DNA of 21,117 nt from G020353235 sp964569555 (GTDB lineage: Bacteria > Chloroflexota > Dehalococcoidia > Dehalococcoidales > JAUYDJ01), in contig CAZMTT010000020.1 in NCBI GenBank assembly GCA_964569555.1, forward strand, positions 1-21,117, read 5' to 3'. The notes under the pieces are model-generated. The model made no database searches. It was not told the origin of the DNA and saw only the letters and a program-made list of their open reading frames with translations. Positions 14,194 to 21,013 of the stretch are shown piece by piece. The position numbers were made by a program, and so were the translations under genes. The first letter of the stretch is position 1, and each line of letters starts with the position of its first letter.

Positions 14194-15269
14194 AATCCAG
14201 GGTTCTTTTCTTTGATTACTCCCGAAAAGGCAACGTTTTAGCTGGTCTGGAAGCCCTTTTTAACGGGCTGGGACTGGCTAGAGTAGCCCGGGGCTCGGTA
14301 GCGGTCAAGCTCCATATGGGTGAACTGGGGAACACCGCCTATCTCAGGCCGATTTTTGCCGCCAGGATTATTAGCCTGGTCAAGAGCGCCGGCGGCCGGC
14401 CCTTTGCCACCGATACTACGGTTAACTATCCCGGCGGGAGGGGTACCGTGGCCGGGTACTTATCTACCGCTGCCAGCAATGGCTTTGTTGCCGACAGTAT
14501 TGGCGCCCCCATCGTTATCGCCGGTGATGATGAAAATTCTGCCATCTCGCTGCCCGTTCCAAATCCCATCCGGGGCTGCCAGCTGCGGGAGGTCAGGCTC
14601 GCCTCGGAAATCTATCAGGCGGATAATATGCTGGTGCTGTCTCATGTCAAGGGGCATTCCCTTTCCGGCTTCGGCGGCGCCCTCAAGAACCTGGCGATGG
14701 GCTGTGTCACCAAAGCAACCAAGCGTGCCCAGCATATGGTGAACTGCCCGGGGCATGACGACTCCCGGTGTGACCTTTGCGGGGACTGTGTTAAGATATG
14801 CCCCACTGCGGCGCTGACCATTAGCCAGGGCAGGCTGAACCGTGACCTTGATAAGTGCAATGCCTGCAGTGATTGTCTCTTCACCTGCCCCAACGATGCC
14901 TGGTTCTGGCCTGAAGGCGTCAAGGAGAAGCTTCAGGTGGAAATGGCTCACGCCGCGGCGGCGATACATGCCCAGTTCAGGGGCAGGGTGGGGTATATCA
15001 ACGTTATTCAGGATGTGACGCCATACTGTGATTGTGCCGCATCCTCCGGGAGTTATCTGGTGGCGGATGTCGGCATTCTGGCTTCCTACGACCCGGTGGC
15101 GATTGACAAAGCCTCGCTGGACCTGATTGACCGTGCCCGGCTGATTACCACCGAGACTAGACCCCCCGACCTGCTCGGCAGATTGCATGGCGTAAATAGC
15201 CTGGTCCAGCTGGAGGTAGCCGCCAAGCTGGGTATGGGCAGCCTGGACTATGAGCTCGCCACCGTCTGA
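14190..15269 (+). CDS. DUF362 protein with two [4Fe-4S] ferredoxin motifs
   Basis: A protein of 359 aa. The DUF362 domain shows VAVKLHMGELGNTAYLRP at the N-terminus, LSHVKGHSLSGFGGALKNLAMG (about 150-171) and DVTPYCDCAASSG (Cys280, Cys282). Inserted between are two full ferredoxin motifs: Cys194-197-200-204 (CDLCGDCVKICP) and Cys223-226-229-233 (CNACSDCLFTCP). Such proteins are common in anaerobes and are presumed to be redox carriers or Fe-S enzymes, with substrate unknown. The ATG overlaps the stop of the DUF1893 gene (ATGA). It converges on the ThiN gene with only 9 nt between the stops, leaving no room for a normal terminator. Confidence 0.88.
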   Translation: MKSRVLFFDYSRKGNVLAGLEALFNGLGLARVARGSVAVKLHMGELGNTAYLRPIFAARIISLVKSAGGRPFATDTTVNYPGGRGTVAGYLSTAASNGFVADSIGAPIVIAGDDENSAISLPVPNPIRGCQLREVRLASEIYQADNMLVLSHVKGHSLSGFGGALKNLAMGCVTKATKRAQHMVNCPGHDDSRCDLCGDCVKICPTAALTISQGRLNRDLDKCNACSDCLFTCPNDAWFWPEGVKEKLQVEMAHAAAAIHAQFRGRVGYINVIQDVTPYCDCAASSGSYLVADVGILASYDPVAIDKASLDLIDRARLITTETRPPDLLGRLHGVNSLVQLEVAAKLGMGSLDYELATV

Positions 15270-15278
15270 CCAGAATAG

Positions 15279-15872
15279 TTACCGCCCGCTTTTATCCCGG
15301 TAGCGCCGGGCAATGTCAATGGCAATTTCGGTGACCTGAGCGGCGTCCTTACCGGTGGCGACAAACAGCGGCTCTTTCCCCCAGCCTTCCCCCTCGTAGA
15401 ATAAGCGGGGTATCGCCCCGTATCTTTCCGCCAGCTGTTTTATCTTCCAGGGCATAGAGGTGCCATCACGCTGGGCAACCTCATCCGGCTCGTGGCTGCG
15501 GTCAATCCAGCCGAAGAGCAGCCCCTTCTCGGTGCCGTAATCTTTGACCACTTCAATGATGGCCGGGTCGCACTTGAAGTTGATGCCGGCATTAATTTCG
15601 GGGTCGTATTTGCGTACCTCAAGCACCAGCCGTGCCATATGGTCTGACGCCCCGAAAGTGGGCAGACCGGGGGCATAGGGATGCCCCCGAACTGCCGTTA
15701 TTCTGCCCTCTATCGCCGCTACCTGCTGCGGGGATGTAGCCCCGGGCAGGGCGTAAACCAGATTGACCCTTACCTCCGGTATAAGGGAGACAAACTCGGG
15801 GCAATCCTCCAGCATTTTAGCCGCCTGTGCCAGGTTGCCCAGTATCCGGTCGCTATCTTTCGTTTTATTCAC
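15279..15872 (-). CDS. thiN: Stand-alone ThiN-type thiamine-phosphate synthase
   Basis: 197 aa matching the ThiN domain that in archaea replaces ThiE and is often fused to ThiD. It would join HMP-pyrophosphate and thiazole phosphate to thiamine phosphate. Motifs: VNLVYALPGA, VAAIEGRITAVRGHP, PTFGASDHMARLVLEVRKYDP (family 'FGASDH.AR.....+.DP'), AGINFKCDP, a 'WIDRSHEPDE' segment and FYEGEGWGKEPLFVATG. I chose the GTG at 15870-15872: GGAGG is about 6 nt upstream, and the codon lies 1 nt after the stop of the preceding gene. A longer frame to 15917 would overlap that gene and lacks an SD. It is co-transcribed behind a TPP riboswitch, which supports a thiamine role. Confidence 0.85.
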   Translation of the reverse strand: MNKTKDSDRILGNLAQAAKMLEDCPEFVSLIPEVRVNLVYALPGATSPQQVAAIEGRITAVRGHPYAPGLPTFGASDHMARLVLEVRKYDPEINAGINFKCDPAIIEVVKDYGTEKGLLFGWIDRSHEPDEVAQRDGTSMPWKIKQLAERYGAIPRLFYEGEGWGKEPLFVATGKDAAQVTEIAIDIARRYRDKSGR

Positions 15873-15873
15873 C

Positions 15874-16896
15874 TTACCCCTCCAGGGTGCTGAAGTAGGC
15901 TGCCCAGAACGGGTCAAACATCACCGGCTTTATCTCTTCCTTTTTACCCTTGCGCCGGGTAAACACCCTGTCTTTTGGTGTTATCTCGCCGATATCCCAG
16001 GCATTAATGCCGTTTTGTTTTAAGTCCTGGAGCAAGCCCGGGGTTTTCTGGGGCGGGGCGGTAATCACCAGCGTTCCCTCGCTTATTGAAATGAGGGGGT
16101 CAATATCAAAGTGCTGGCAGACCGCTTCAATCTCCTCGGGGGTGATAATTTTATCTTCAAACAGGGTTACCCCGGTGCCCGAGGCGGCGGCAATTTCATA
16201 GACACCGTTAAGCAGTCCGCCCTCGGTGGCGTCGTGCATGGCATGGGCATAGGGGCCGGCGGTAATAGCGTCTTTGACCACGCTCATCTGAAGGAAGTAA
16301 TCTTTGGCTTTGGCGACGGTATCCCGGCCCAGCTTCTTTTCCAGAGCCTCTTCCGCCTGAAAGGCGAGTATGCCGGCGGCTTCAATGGCCGGTCCTTTGG
16401 TGATAATAACCCGGTCGCCGACCCTGGCATTAGAGGCGGGGGTGAGTTGTTCCTTGGGCCCCACCCCGATGACGGTGCAGCCGCCATTGAGGGGGTAGGC
16501 GATGCCGGGGTAAATGCCGGTGTGCCCGCCGACAACGGCGATATCCAGCTTCTGGCATTCCTGATGGACCTCTTTCCAGATGTGCTCCAGGACGTTGTCT
16601 TCGGTGCCCGGGGGTAGCATCAGGCAGATGGTCAGGTATCTCGGTTTCACTCCCAGCACGGCCACATCACTGGCGCAGATGTGCACAATGCACCAGCCGA
16701 AGTGGGGCATCAGCACCGGCAAACCGAAGGTGGGGTCTTCGGCGATAACCATGACATTACCATCGGGCAGTTCAATCACGGCGGCATCAACCCCGTGCTG
16801 TGGTCCGACCAGGACCGTTTTGTCCGCCTTCCCCAGCCGGGGCAAAATCAGGCTGTCAAAGGTGGCTCGGTCGACTTTTCCAATCTGTGGTAGCAT
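15874..16896 (-). CDS. AIR-synthase superfamily protein under TPP riboswitch control (HypE/ThiL-like)
   Basis: A 340-aa two-domain protein of the PurM/HypE/SelD/ThiL superfamily. GVDAAVIELPDGNVMVIAEDPTFGLP resembles the nucleotide/Mg-binding N-terminal 'D(D)AAV' segment. Others are HFGWCIVHICASDVAVLGVKP, VVGGHTGIYP and the C-terminal domain entry NARVGDRVIITKG, plus MHDATEGGLLNGVYEIAAASG. Sequence style is closer to HypE-like proteins than to classical ThiL. The transcript begins with a TPP riboswitch and the next gene is ThiN, so a thiamine-pathway kinase role (thiamine phosphate to TPP, as ThiL) is a reasonable inference. The ATG at 16894-16896 follows a strong GGAGGAG SD. No hydrogenase genes are in view. 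Confidence 0.82.
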   Translation of the reverse strand: MLPQIGKVDRATFDSLILPRLGKADKTVLVGPQHGVDAAVIELPDGNVMVIAEDPTFGLPVLMPHFGWCIVHICASDVAVLGVKPRYLTICLMLPPGTEDNVLEHIWKEVHQECQKLDIAVVGGHTGIYPGIAYPLNGGCTVIGVGPKEQLTPASNARVGDRVIITKGPAIEAAGILAFQAEEALEKKLGRDTVAKAKDYFLQMSVVKDAITAGPYAHAMHDATEGGLLNGVYEIAAASGTGVTLFEDKIITPEEIEAVCQHFDIDPLISISEGTLVITAPPQKTPGLLQDLKQNGINAWDIGEITPKDRVFTRRKGKKEEIKPVMFDPFWAAYFSTLEG

Positions 16897-16928
16897 GACT
16901 CCTCCTTTTTTCTAGGCGGAGAAGAGGC

Positions 16929-16971
16929 AAAAGAAAACCAGGAGCCGAGTTTCTTAGAGGCTTCTGGTTTT
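16929..16971 (-). terminator. Intrinsic terminator of the TPP riboswitch expression platform
   Basis: Minus-strand AAAACCAG (16971-16964) pairs with CTGGTTTT (16941-16934). Inside it AGCC pairs with GGCT, with a 12-nt loop. The stem ends in TTTTCTTTT. It lies between the riboswitch aptamer and the AIR-synthase-like gene, where it would stop transcription when TPP is bound. Confidence 0.8.
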
Positions 16972-16977
16972 GAGTCT

Positions 16978-17060
16978 CCACTTCCCTACGCTCGCATTGT
17001 CGAGTTCAGGTTCCAAGGGTGTCCCTTCCGGACTCTCAGCCTTCTAGCTCCCCTAGTGGT
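16978..17060 (-). promoter_or_regulatory. TPP riboswitch (THI element) aptamer
   Basis: Read on the minus strand, the conserved THI elements occur in order: P1 strand CCAC, GGGGAGC (17053-17047), GGCTGAGA (17041-17034), ACCCTT then GAACCTGAACT (about 17020-17002), the CTCG-ACAATG-CGAG hairpin, TAGGGAA and the closing GTGG of P1. This is the diagnostic TPP aptamer core. It binds thiamine diphosphate and would repress the downstream genes through the terminator at 16929-16971. Confidence 0.93.
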
Positions 17061-17078
17061 AAGTATTTAATTAGCCGT

Positions 17079-17108
17079 AATATACCACGCCGCTTGAAAT
17101 AATGTCAA
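17079..17108 (-). promoter_or_regulatory. sigma70 promoter of the TPP-riboswitch operon
   Basis: TTGACA (17108-17103), 18 nt, then TATATT (17084-17079) on the minus strand, matching 6/6 and 5/6. It lies about 20 nt ahead of the aptamer's first P1 strand. Confidence 0.7.
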
Positions 17109-17136
17109 CCAAGACTATTAGCCCGGTTTTGGGGAT

Positions 17137-17532
17137 TCATGCCGAGCCGGGGAAGCAAAAGATGACACTGACGGCACGGACAATATGGAGCAGTAATTCC
17201 GCAGAGGCTTCCTTTAATATATAGCTGCTGGCGCCGGCCTGCAGGGCGTCAATAATGCGGGGGTCATTATCACGGCTGGCAAGGGCAATAATAACTATAT
17301 TGGGGTACTTCTCTTTAATCCACTCTATCGCCATGATGCCCCCCATCGGGGGCAGATAGAGGTCGATTAAAGCCACATTGGGCTCGCCCTTGGCAACCAT
17401 GCTTACCGCTTCTATCCCATCACCAGCTTCAGCGGCAATCTCTATGGCGGGGTCAGCCGTCAGCTTGCTGGCCATAGCCTGGCGGCCTTCAGGCAGCCCA
17501 TCGGCAATCAGCAGCCTCGTTCTTCCGAGCAT
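17137..17532 (-). CDS. Receiver-only response regulator (NarL/LuxR-type receiver, no output domain)
   Basis: A 131-aa CheY-like receiver domain: acidic residue Asp11 in LLIADGLPEGR, phosphoacceptor Asp57 in VALIDLYLPPMGG, and the conserved Lys107 in GASSYILKEAS. The sequence resembles NarL-family receivers (ending SAELLLHIVRAV) that normally continue into a LuxR-type helix-turn-helix. Here it stops eleven residues later (VSVIFCFPGSA). Only about 30 nt separate the stop from the next promoter, so no HTH remains in any frame. It is either a genuine single-domain regulator or a truncated one. No histidine kinase is adjacent. Its own promoter is at 17564-17591. Confidence 0.82.
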   Translation of the reverse strand: MLGRTRLLIADGLPEGRQAMASKLTADPAIEIAAEAGDGIEAVSMVAKGEPNVALIDLYLPPMGGIMAIEWIKEKYPNIVIIALASRDNDPRIIDALQAGASSYILKEASAELLLHIVRAVSVIFCFPGSA

Positions 17533-17563
17533 GTCAGCATCTCTTTAATGCCAGTAGTCATAT

Positions 17564-17591
17564 ATTATGCCATATAGTTGTCTATTGTCAA
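17564..17591 (-). promoter_or_regulatory. sigma70 promoter of the response regulator
   Basis: TTGACA (17591-17586), 16 nt, then CATAAT (17569-17564) on the minus strand, about 32 nt upstream of the ATG. Confidence 0.55.
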
Positions 17592-17650
17592 TATGTATGG
17601 GCAGAAAAAATCGGTCTGGCGGAATGAAAGTTAAGTAATATTACTGGTGG

Positions 17651-18484
17651 TTAGCTGCCTGATATACCGGTCAGTTCTCTAATGGCCCGAATCCACCCCC
17701 GGGGCCCCTCCCCCTGCACCCGGTAGAGTCCGGGCAGGTCGGTTTTCTCCCAGCCGTGGCCCGGTTTCTGCACCAGGACCGGGAAATCGACCTCGGCGAA
17801 CATGGGCAGGTCGTTGGGGCTGTCGCCGATGCCAATCGTTTTTATCCGGCCCAGTTTTTGCCTGAACAGCTTGATGAGTATTTTGGTTGCCCGGCCCTTA
17901 TTGTTGCCGCCGCTGACGCCGTAGAGCCTGCCCTGGTTCCAGGTAAGCCCGGCGGCGGCTAGTTTGGGGAGAATAGAATCAATATCTTCGCTTTCCAGAT
18001 TGAGCGACTCTTCGTATTCCCGCTTTTGGGCCAGTTTGGCTGAGGCCAAATCAAGCCCGGTAAGATTAGCGATTTCGGCTGGCGTCATATCCCCGAAGCC
18101 GGTGATAGCCAGCTTGTGCCGCCGGCTGATTTCTTTCAGCCTTTCTCTTATCTCGGGGTAGGCTATGCCCAGCTCGATGACATGATAGTTACCGAAGACC
18201 CGGTGGTATTGGTAGGCAAAGGGGAAATAGTCTTGTTTGATGAATATGGCGCCCCCGTTTTCCACAATAAACGGGTCGGCTATACCCAGTCGGCGCCGGT
18301 ATATCTCCTGCTCGGCGCGGGTCTTTGATGAGCAGAAGATAATAGGTATGCCCTTATTTACTATGCTGGCTACTACCGGACTGGCGACCGCATCGGAGTA
18401 GGTAAACGGGTCAAGAAGGCTACCGTCCAGGTCGGTGAAGATAACCGTTTTGGCGGCAGAGCTATCTTTATTGTTTAGACTCAT
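17651..18484 (-). CDS. mpgP: Mannosyl-3-phosphoglycerate phosphatase
   Basis: 277-aa HAD-superfamily phosphatase that removes the phosphate from mannosyl-3-phosphoglycerate to give the compatible solute mannosylglycerate. Catalytic motif I is FTDLDGSLLD with Asp18 and Asp20. Motif II lies around IIFCSSKTRAE, and the C-terminal acidic motif is IGIGDSPNDLPMF. The segments PFIVENGGAIFI and the 'GLTWNQGRLYGVSGGNNKGRA' type region are characteristic of MpgP. It starts 9 nt after the mpgS stop with no clear SD, which suggests translational coupling. Cytoplasmic. Confidence 0.92.
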   Translation of the reverse strand: MSLNNKDSSAAKTVIFTDLDGSLLDPFTYSDAVASPVVASIVNKGIPIIFCSSKTRAEQEIYRRRLGIADPFIVENGGAIFIKQDYFPFAYQYHRVFGNYHVIELGIAYPEIRERLKEISRRHKLAITGFGDMTPAEIANLTGLDLASAKLAQKREYEESLNLESEDIDSILPKLAAAGLTWNQGRLYGVSGGNNKGRATKILIKLFRQKLGRIKTIGIGDSPNDLPMFAEVDFPVLVQKPGHGWEKTDLPGLYRVQGEGPRGWIRAIRELTGISGS

Positions 18485-18493
18485 CGGCTGGTT

Positions 18494-19690
18494 TTATTCT
18501 TCAGCCAGGGCTGAATAGGAATCCAGATGTTCGGAGATTATATCCTCGAACTTTTTCAGGTCAATCTCGGCGGGGGGTCGGTACATAAGCGGGGCTGGTG
18601 GCTCTTCATTTTTCTGCTTCAGAATTCCCTGTGTGACCAGCTCGTCGATGATGTTTTCCCGGGTATAGCCGTCACATAAATGCGAGTAGTAGATGGCGCT
18701 CAGGCTGGGTAGCAGCATGTCGGCTTGCAGATGCCGGCCTCCCTTCTCCTCGTGGAGGTGGGGGTTTCTGGTTTCAATCTGGAATATCTCCACGCCTTGT
18801 TTTATCCCCGGGGGTTGGGCCACCGGCAGGACGCCACCGAAGCTTTCAAAGATGGACAGCAGTTCCTGGGTCTCGATGGCATAGCCGGCCGAATAGCGCA
18901 GCAGGTGGGCCAGGTGCAGGCTCATGGCATGCTCACCGGCATTGGCGGTTCGGATGACCTCGGTCTCAAAGCCGGTGTTGAACGAAATCAGCGAATTCAG
19001 GTGCTTGTTGGTAATTTCGGAAACCCGCCCCAGTTTCTTGAAGTACATCCCGGCGGAGACTTTTGGTTTATAGCGCCAGAAAATCCTGACCATAGTGTTG
19101 GAGGACTTGCTCAGGCTGAAGCCGGCGGCATAGCATTTAACGTATTCCCAGACCGAGCCGGGGAAGTAGTTATCGGCATCAATGAAACCGACGTAGCTCT
19201 TCTTGAGCACGGTAGCCAGCAGTATGCCGGCGATCATTGCCTCGCATTTACCATTGCGGACTAACCCGTCGTCGTTCAGTAGCTCGTGGTAACCGGATTT
19301 AGCCAGCGCCTTGGCCAGAACCGGGTCCTTCTGGTGAATTATCATCGCTGAGCGTCGGGTGAAGTGGCAGTACTGGTGCAGGGCGTCCTTCTCCATGCGG
19401 AAGCGGTCAACTCCCTTTCGCTTGCTATTGGAGACGACAATGATATGACAGTCATGAGGTACCCCGCTAATGACACCCTCAAACAGCTTGAGCTTCTCGT
19501 CTTTAACCGGAATGACGATCGCCATTTTATCTTCGTATTCCCGGAAGGCGTCTTCTTCAATCTTGAGCAGGGCGATGTCGGGCACCTTATTTTCTTCAAC
19601 TTTGCCCGAATCTAATTCCAGGACCTTCTGGACTTCATTGAGTCTCACATGGCCGAAACGCTCGGTATATCTTTGGGTTTCAATACGCAT
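18494..19690 (-). CDS. mpgS: Mannosyl-3-phosphoglycerate synthase (GT55)
   Basis: 398 aa, the normal length for MpgS. It transfers mannose from GDP-mannose to 3-phosphoglycerate, the first step of mannosylglycerate synthesis. Visible signatures: MAIVIPVKDEKLKLFEGV, VVSNSKRKGVDRF, NDDGLVRNGKCEAMIAG, the metal-binding DAD in YVGFIDADNYFPGSV, and the C-terminal QIETRNPHLHEEKG. SD GGGAG lies 4 nt before the ATG. With mpgP it forms a two-gene osmolyte operon. In some Dehalococcoides relatives the two activities are, as I recall, fused in one bifunctional protein. Here they are separate. The promoter is at 19752-19782, and a small AAAGCG/CGCTTT hairpin lies in the leader. Confidence 0.95.
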   Translation of the reverse strand: MRIETQRYTERFGHVRLNEVQKVLELDSGKVEENKVPDIALLKIEEDAFREYEDKMAIVIPVKDEKLKLFEGVISGVPHDCHIIVVSNSKRKGVDRFRMEKDALHQYCHFTRRSAMIIHQKDPVLAKALAKSGYHELLNDDGLVRNGKCEAMIAGILLATVLKKSYVGFIDADNYFPGSVWEYVKCYAAGFSLSKSSNTMVRIFWRYKPKVSAGMYFKKLGRVSEITNKHLNSLISFNTGFETEVIRTANAGEHAMSLHLAHLLRYSAGYAIETQELLSIFESFGGVLPVAQPPGIKQGVEIFQIETRNPHLHEEKGGRHLQADMLLPSLSAIYYSHLCDGYTRENIIDELVTQGILKQKNEEPPAPLMYRPPAEIDLKKFEDIISEHLDSYSALAEE

Positions 19691-19751
19691 ATTGCTCCCT
19701 CTTTGTTGCCAAGTGAAAGCGCCAAAACCGCTTTAGCCTGATTAGCCCTCT

Positions 19752-19782
19752 ATTATAAAGCTCATATTATGCGGCGTGTCAA
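19752..19782 (-). promoter_or_regulatory. sigma70-like promoter of mpgS-mpgP
   Basis: TTGACA (19782-19777) and TATAAT (19757-19752) on the minus strand are both perfect hexamers, but the spacer is 19 nt. That is two longer than optimal and could make the promoter dependent on supercoiling or an activator. Confidence 0.6.
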
Positions 19783-19871
19783 GTAGCCTGATTTGGGGTG
19801 GGGAGGGGTGATGGGCAGGCCGGGGACTGAGTTAAAAAATGCTGAGGGTTCCGTCGCCGGTAGTTAGAAGA

Positions 19872-19920
19872 GAGGTAGTGCGCAAGGGCGCTCTTTACTT
19901 TTAGCTCCCGGCACTACCTC
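19872..19920. repeat. Long inverted repeat (10-bp arms), candidate structured RNA or terminator stem
   Basis: GAGGTAGTGC (19872-19881) and GCACTACCTC (19911-19920) are perfect inverted arms. An inner GGG.GC/GC.CCC stem and an AT-rich loop of about 12 nt (minus strand TAAAAGTAAAGA) continue the hairpin. It lies 16 nt downstream of the micro-ORF at 19937-19984. No tight T-run follows on either strand. Confidence 0.55.
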
Positions 19921-19936
19921 CCCGTGTTTACGGATA

Positions 19937-19984
19937 TCACTTAGTCCGTCTGGGCTTGGGCTTTGGCTTTGGTTTCCCTACCAT
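19937..19984 (-). CDS. Candidate micro-protein, 15 aa, Lys-Pro repeat
   Basis: The ATG at 19982-19984 opens a 15-codon frame encoding MVGKPKPKPKPRRTK, ended by TGA. Upstream lies AGGAGGTG (20001-19994), a near-perfect SD 9 nt from the start, as strong as any in the window. The peptide is entirely basic, with four Lys-Pro steps. It follows the small lipoprotein gene by 72 nt and precedes the inverted repeat. I do not recognise the peptide. It may be a real small protein, a leader peptide, or a chance SD near a start codon. Confidence 0.4.
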   Translation of the reverse strand: MVGKPKPKPKPRRTK

Positions 19985-20056
19985 AACTGTCTTCACCTCC
20001 TTTTTAGTGGAGCGTTTCCCGGTAGTCTTTTTTCATAAGCATGGCTGGAGAGCCGG

Positions 20057-20389
20057 CTAAGGCGTGGGCACATAGATAACCTTTATGGTCTTGGTCGCCG
20101 TCTTGTCACGCCGGGTAGCCACCACGGTTATGGTGTTTTCCCCCTCGGTAACGGGGACATAGGCTTCAAAGGAGCCATACTGTGTCACGGCTACCTCCTG
20201 TCCGTTAACTGTTATCGTTGCCTTACTGTCGGGACAGGTGCCGGTCAGCCTGGTCGGTGATGTCTTCACGGTGGCACCATCGCGAGGCCGACTTACTGAT
20301 ACCGACAGAGGAGTGGCGCACCCCGCTAAAATAATCACCAGTAGCGTAAAGACAAGTAAAACGCAGGCCAATCTTGAGACTTTGTTCAT
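20057..20389 (-). CDS. Small surface lipoprotein with bacterial Ig-like/glucodextranase-B-type domain
   Basis: A 110-aa protein with a lipoprotein signal (hydrophobic LLVFTLLVIILAGC, lipobox LAGC) and one beta-sandwich domain. The pattern is SVSRPRDGATVKTSPTRLTGTC, ATITVNGQEVAV, GSFEAYVPVTEGENTITVVAT and TATKTIKVIY. This fits the 'glucodextranase domain B'/Ig-like fold often found on cell-surface proteins. It is anchored outside the membrane, with ligand unknown. SD GGGAGG lies before the ATG. It lies 48 nt after the gene at 20438, probably in the same operon. Confidence 0.8.
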   Translation of the reverse strand: MNKVSRLACVLLVFTLLVIILAGCATPLSVSVSRPRDGATVKTSPTRLTGTCPDSKATITVNGQEVAVTQYGSFEAYVPVTEGENTITVVATRRDKTATKTIKVIYVPTP

Positions 20390-20437
20390 TACAATTACCT
20401 CCCTGTCTCACCCGGTCTGATAGTATGTTTCAAGCGC

Positions 20438-21013
20438 TTATTTCGCCAAGGTTCGGTACCACCAGGGTTTGGAGTGATTATTCTTAATCCACTCGGCGGC
20501 ATCTTTGGCTTCATCGGCTTCGAAGGCTTTTTGCCCCTTGTCTACCGGTTGGGTGGCTTTCACATCAGCCAGGTAAATGTTATATTTTTTCTGGTTTTCC
20601 CCCGGGTAATCGGGGTTGAGCTCAACAATACCGGCACCCCGGCGAAGTGGGCCTCCGCTGGCTGACCCCTGGGCGAGGTAGAAGAAAACGGTACTGCCTG
20701 GTTTCTCCAAGCCTTCAATTTTCTGCAGGATTTCAGCTTCATTCAGGGTGGTGTAATCTTGAGTGGCCAGGTCCTTTAATGCTATCTGCTTCGTCTGCCG
20801 GTCAAACCAGCCCTCGTAGAGCATCAAATCAGGTCGCCCGTCTAAAGAGGTGTAGTCCTTGACCTTCACCTTCTTATCGGCCATCTCACGCTCGTCGTAA
20901 ACGCGGATATCGAAACCTGGCTTACCCTCGGCACGATTACGCACCACCGCCTTCAGGTTCCAAACCCAGACGACGTCCATTTTCAGCTTGTCGATGAGGT
21001 GCCTGCCCACCAT
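20438..21013 (-). CDS. Unrecognised protein, probable exported lipoprotein with broken N-terminus
   Basis: 191 aa from the first ATG (21011-21013). I do not recognise the family. Visible are LDGRPDLMLYEGWFDRQTKQ, PGSTVFFYLAQGSASGGPL and the aromatic end KPWWYRTLAK. The ATG has no properly spaced SD, because GGAG is immediately adjacent. The frame stays open 28 codons further upstream to a TAG at 21098-21100. That segment reads KKEGAVSSSATPTTATAESL, which looks like the Ser/Thr-rich linker that follows the cysteine of a lipoprotein. No start codon or signal peptide is available in frame. The real start is probably lost to a frameshift, an assembly error near the contig edge or a mutation, so the gene may extend beyond the window. 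Confidence 0.6.
   Translation of the reverse strand: MVGRHLIDKLKMDVVWVWNLKAVVRNRAEGKPGFDIRVYDEREMADKKVKVKDYTSLDGRPDLMLYEGWFDRQTKQIALKDLATQDYTTLNEAEILQKIEGLEKPGSTVFFYLAQGSASGGPLRRGAGIVELNPDYPGENQKKYNIYLADVKATQPVDKGQKAFEADEAKDAAEWIKNNHSKPWWYRTLAK

Noticed and set aside
14460..15188. 242-codon minus-strand frame opposite the DUF362 gene
   Set aside because: Antisense shadow. The plus-strand frame carries both ferredoxin motifs and overlapping operon structure.
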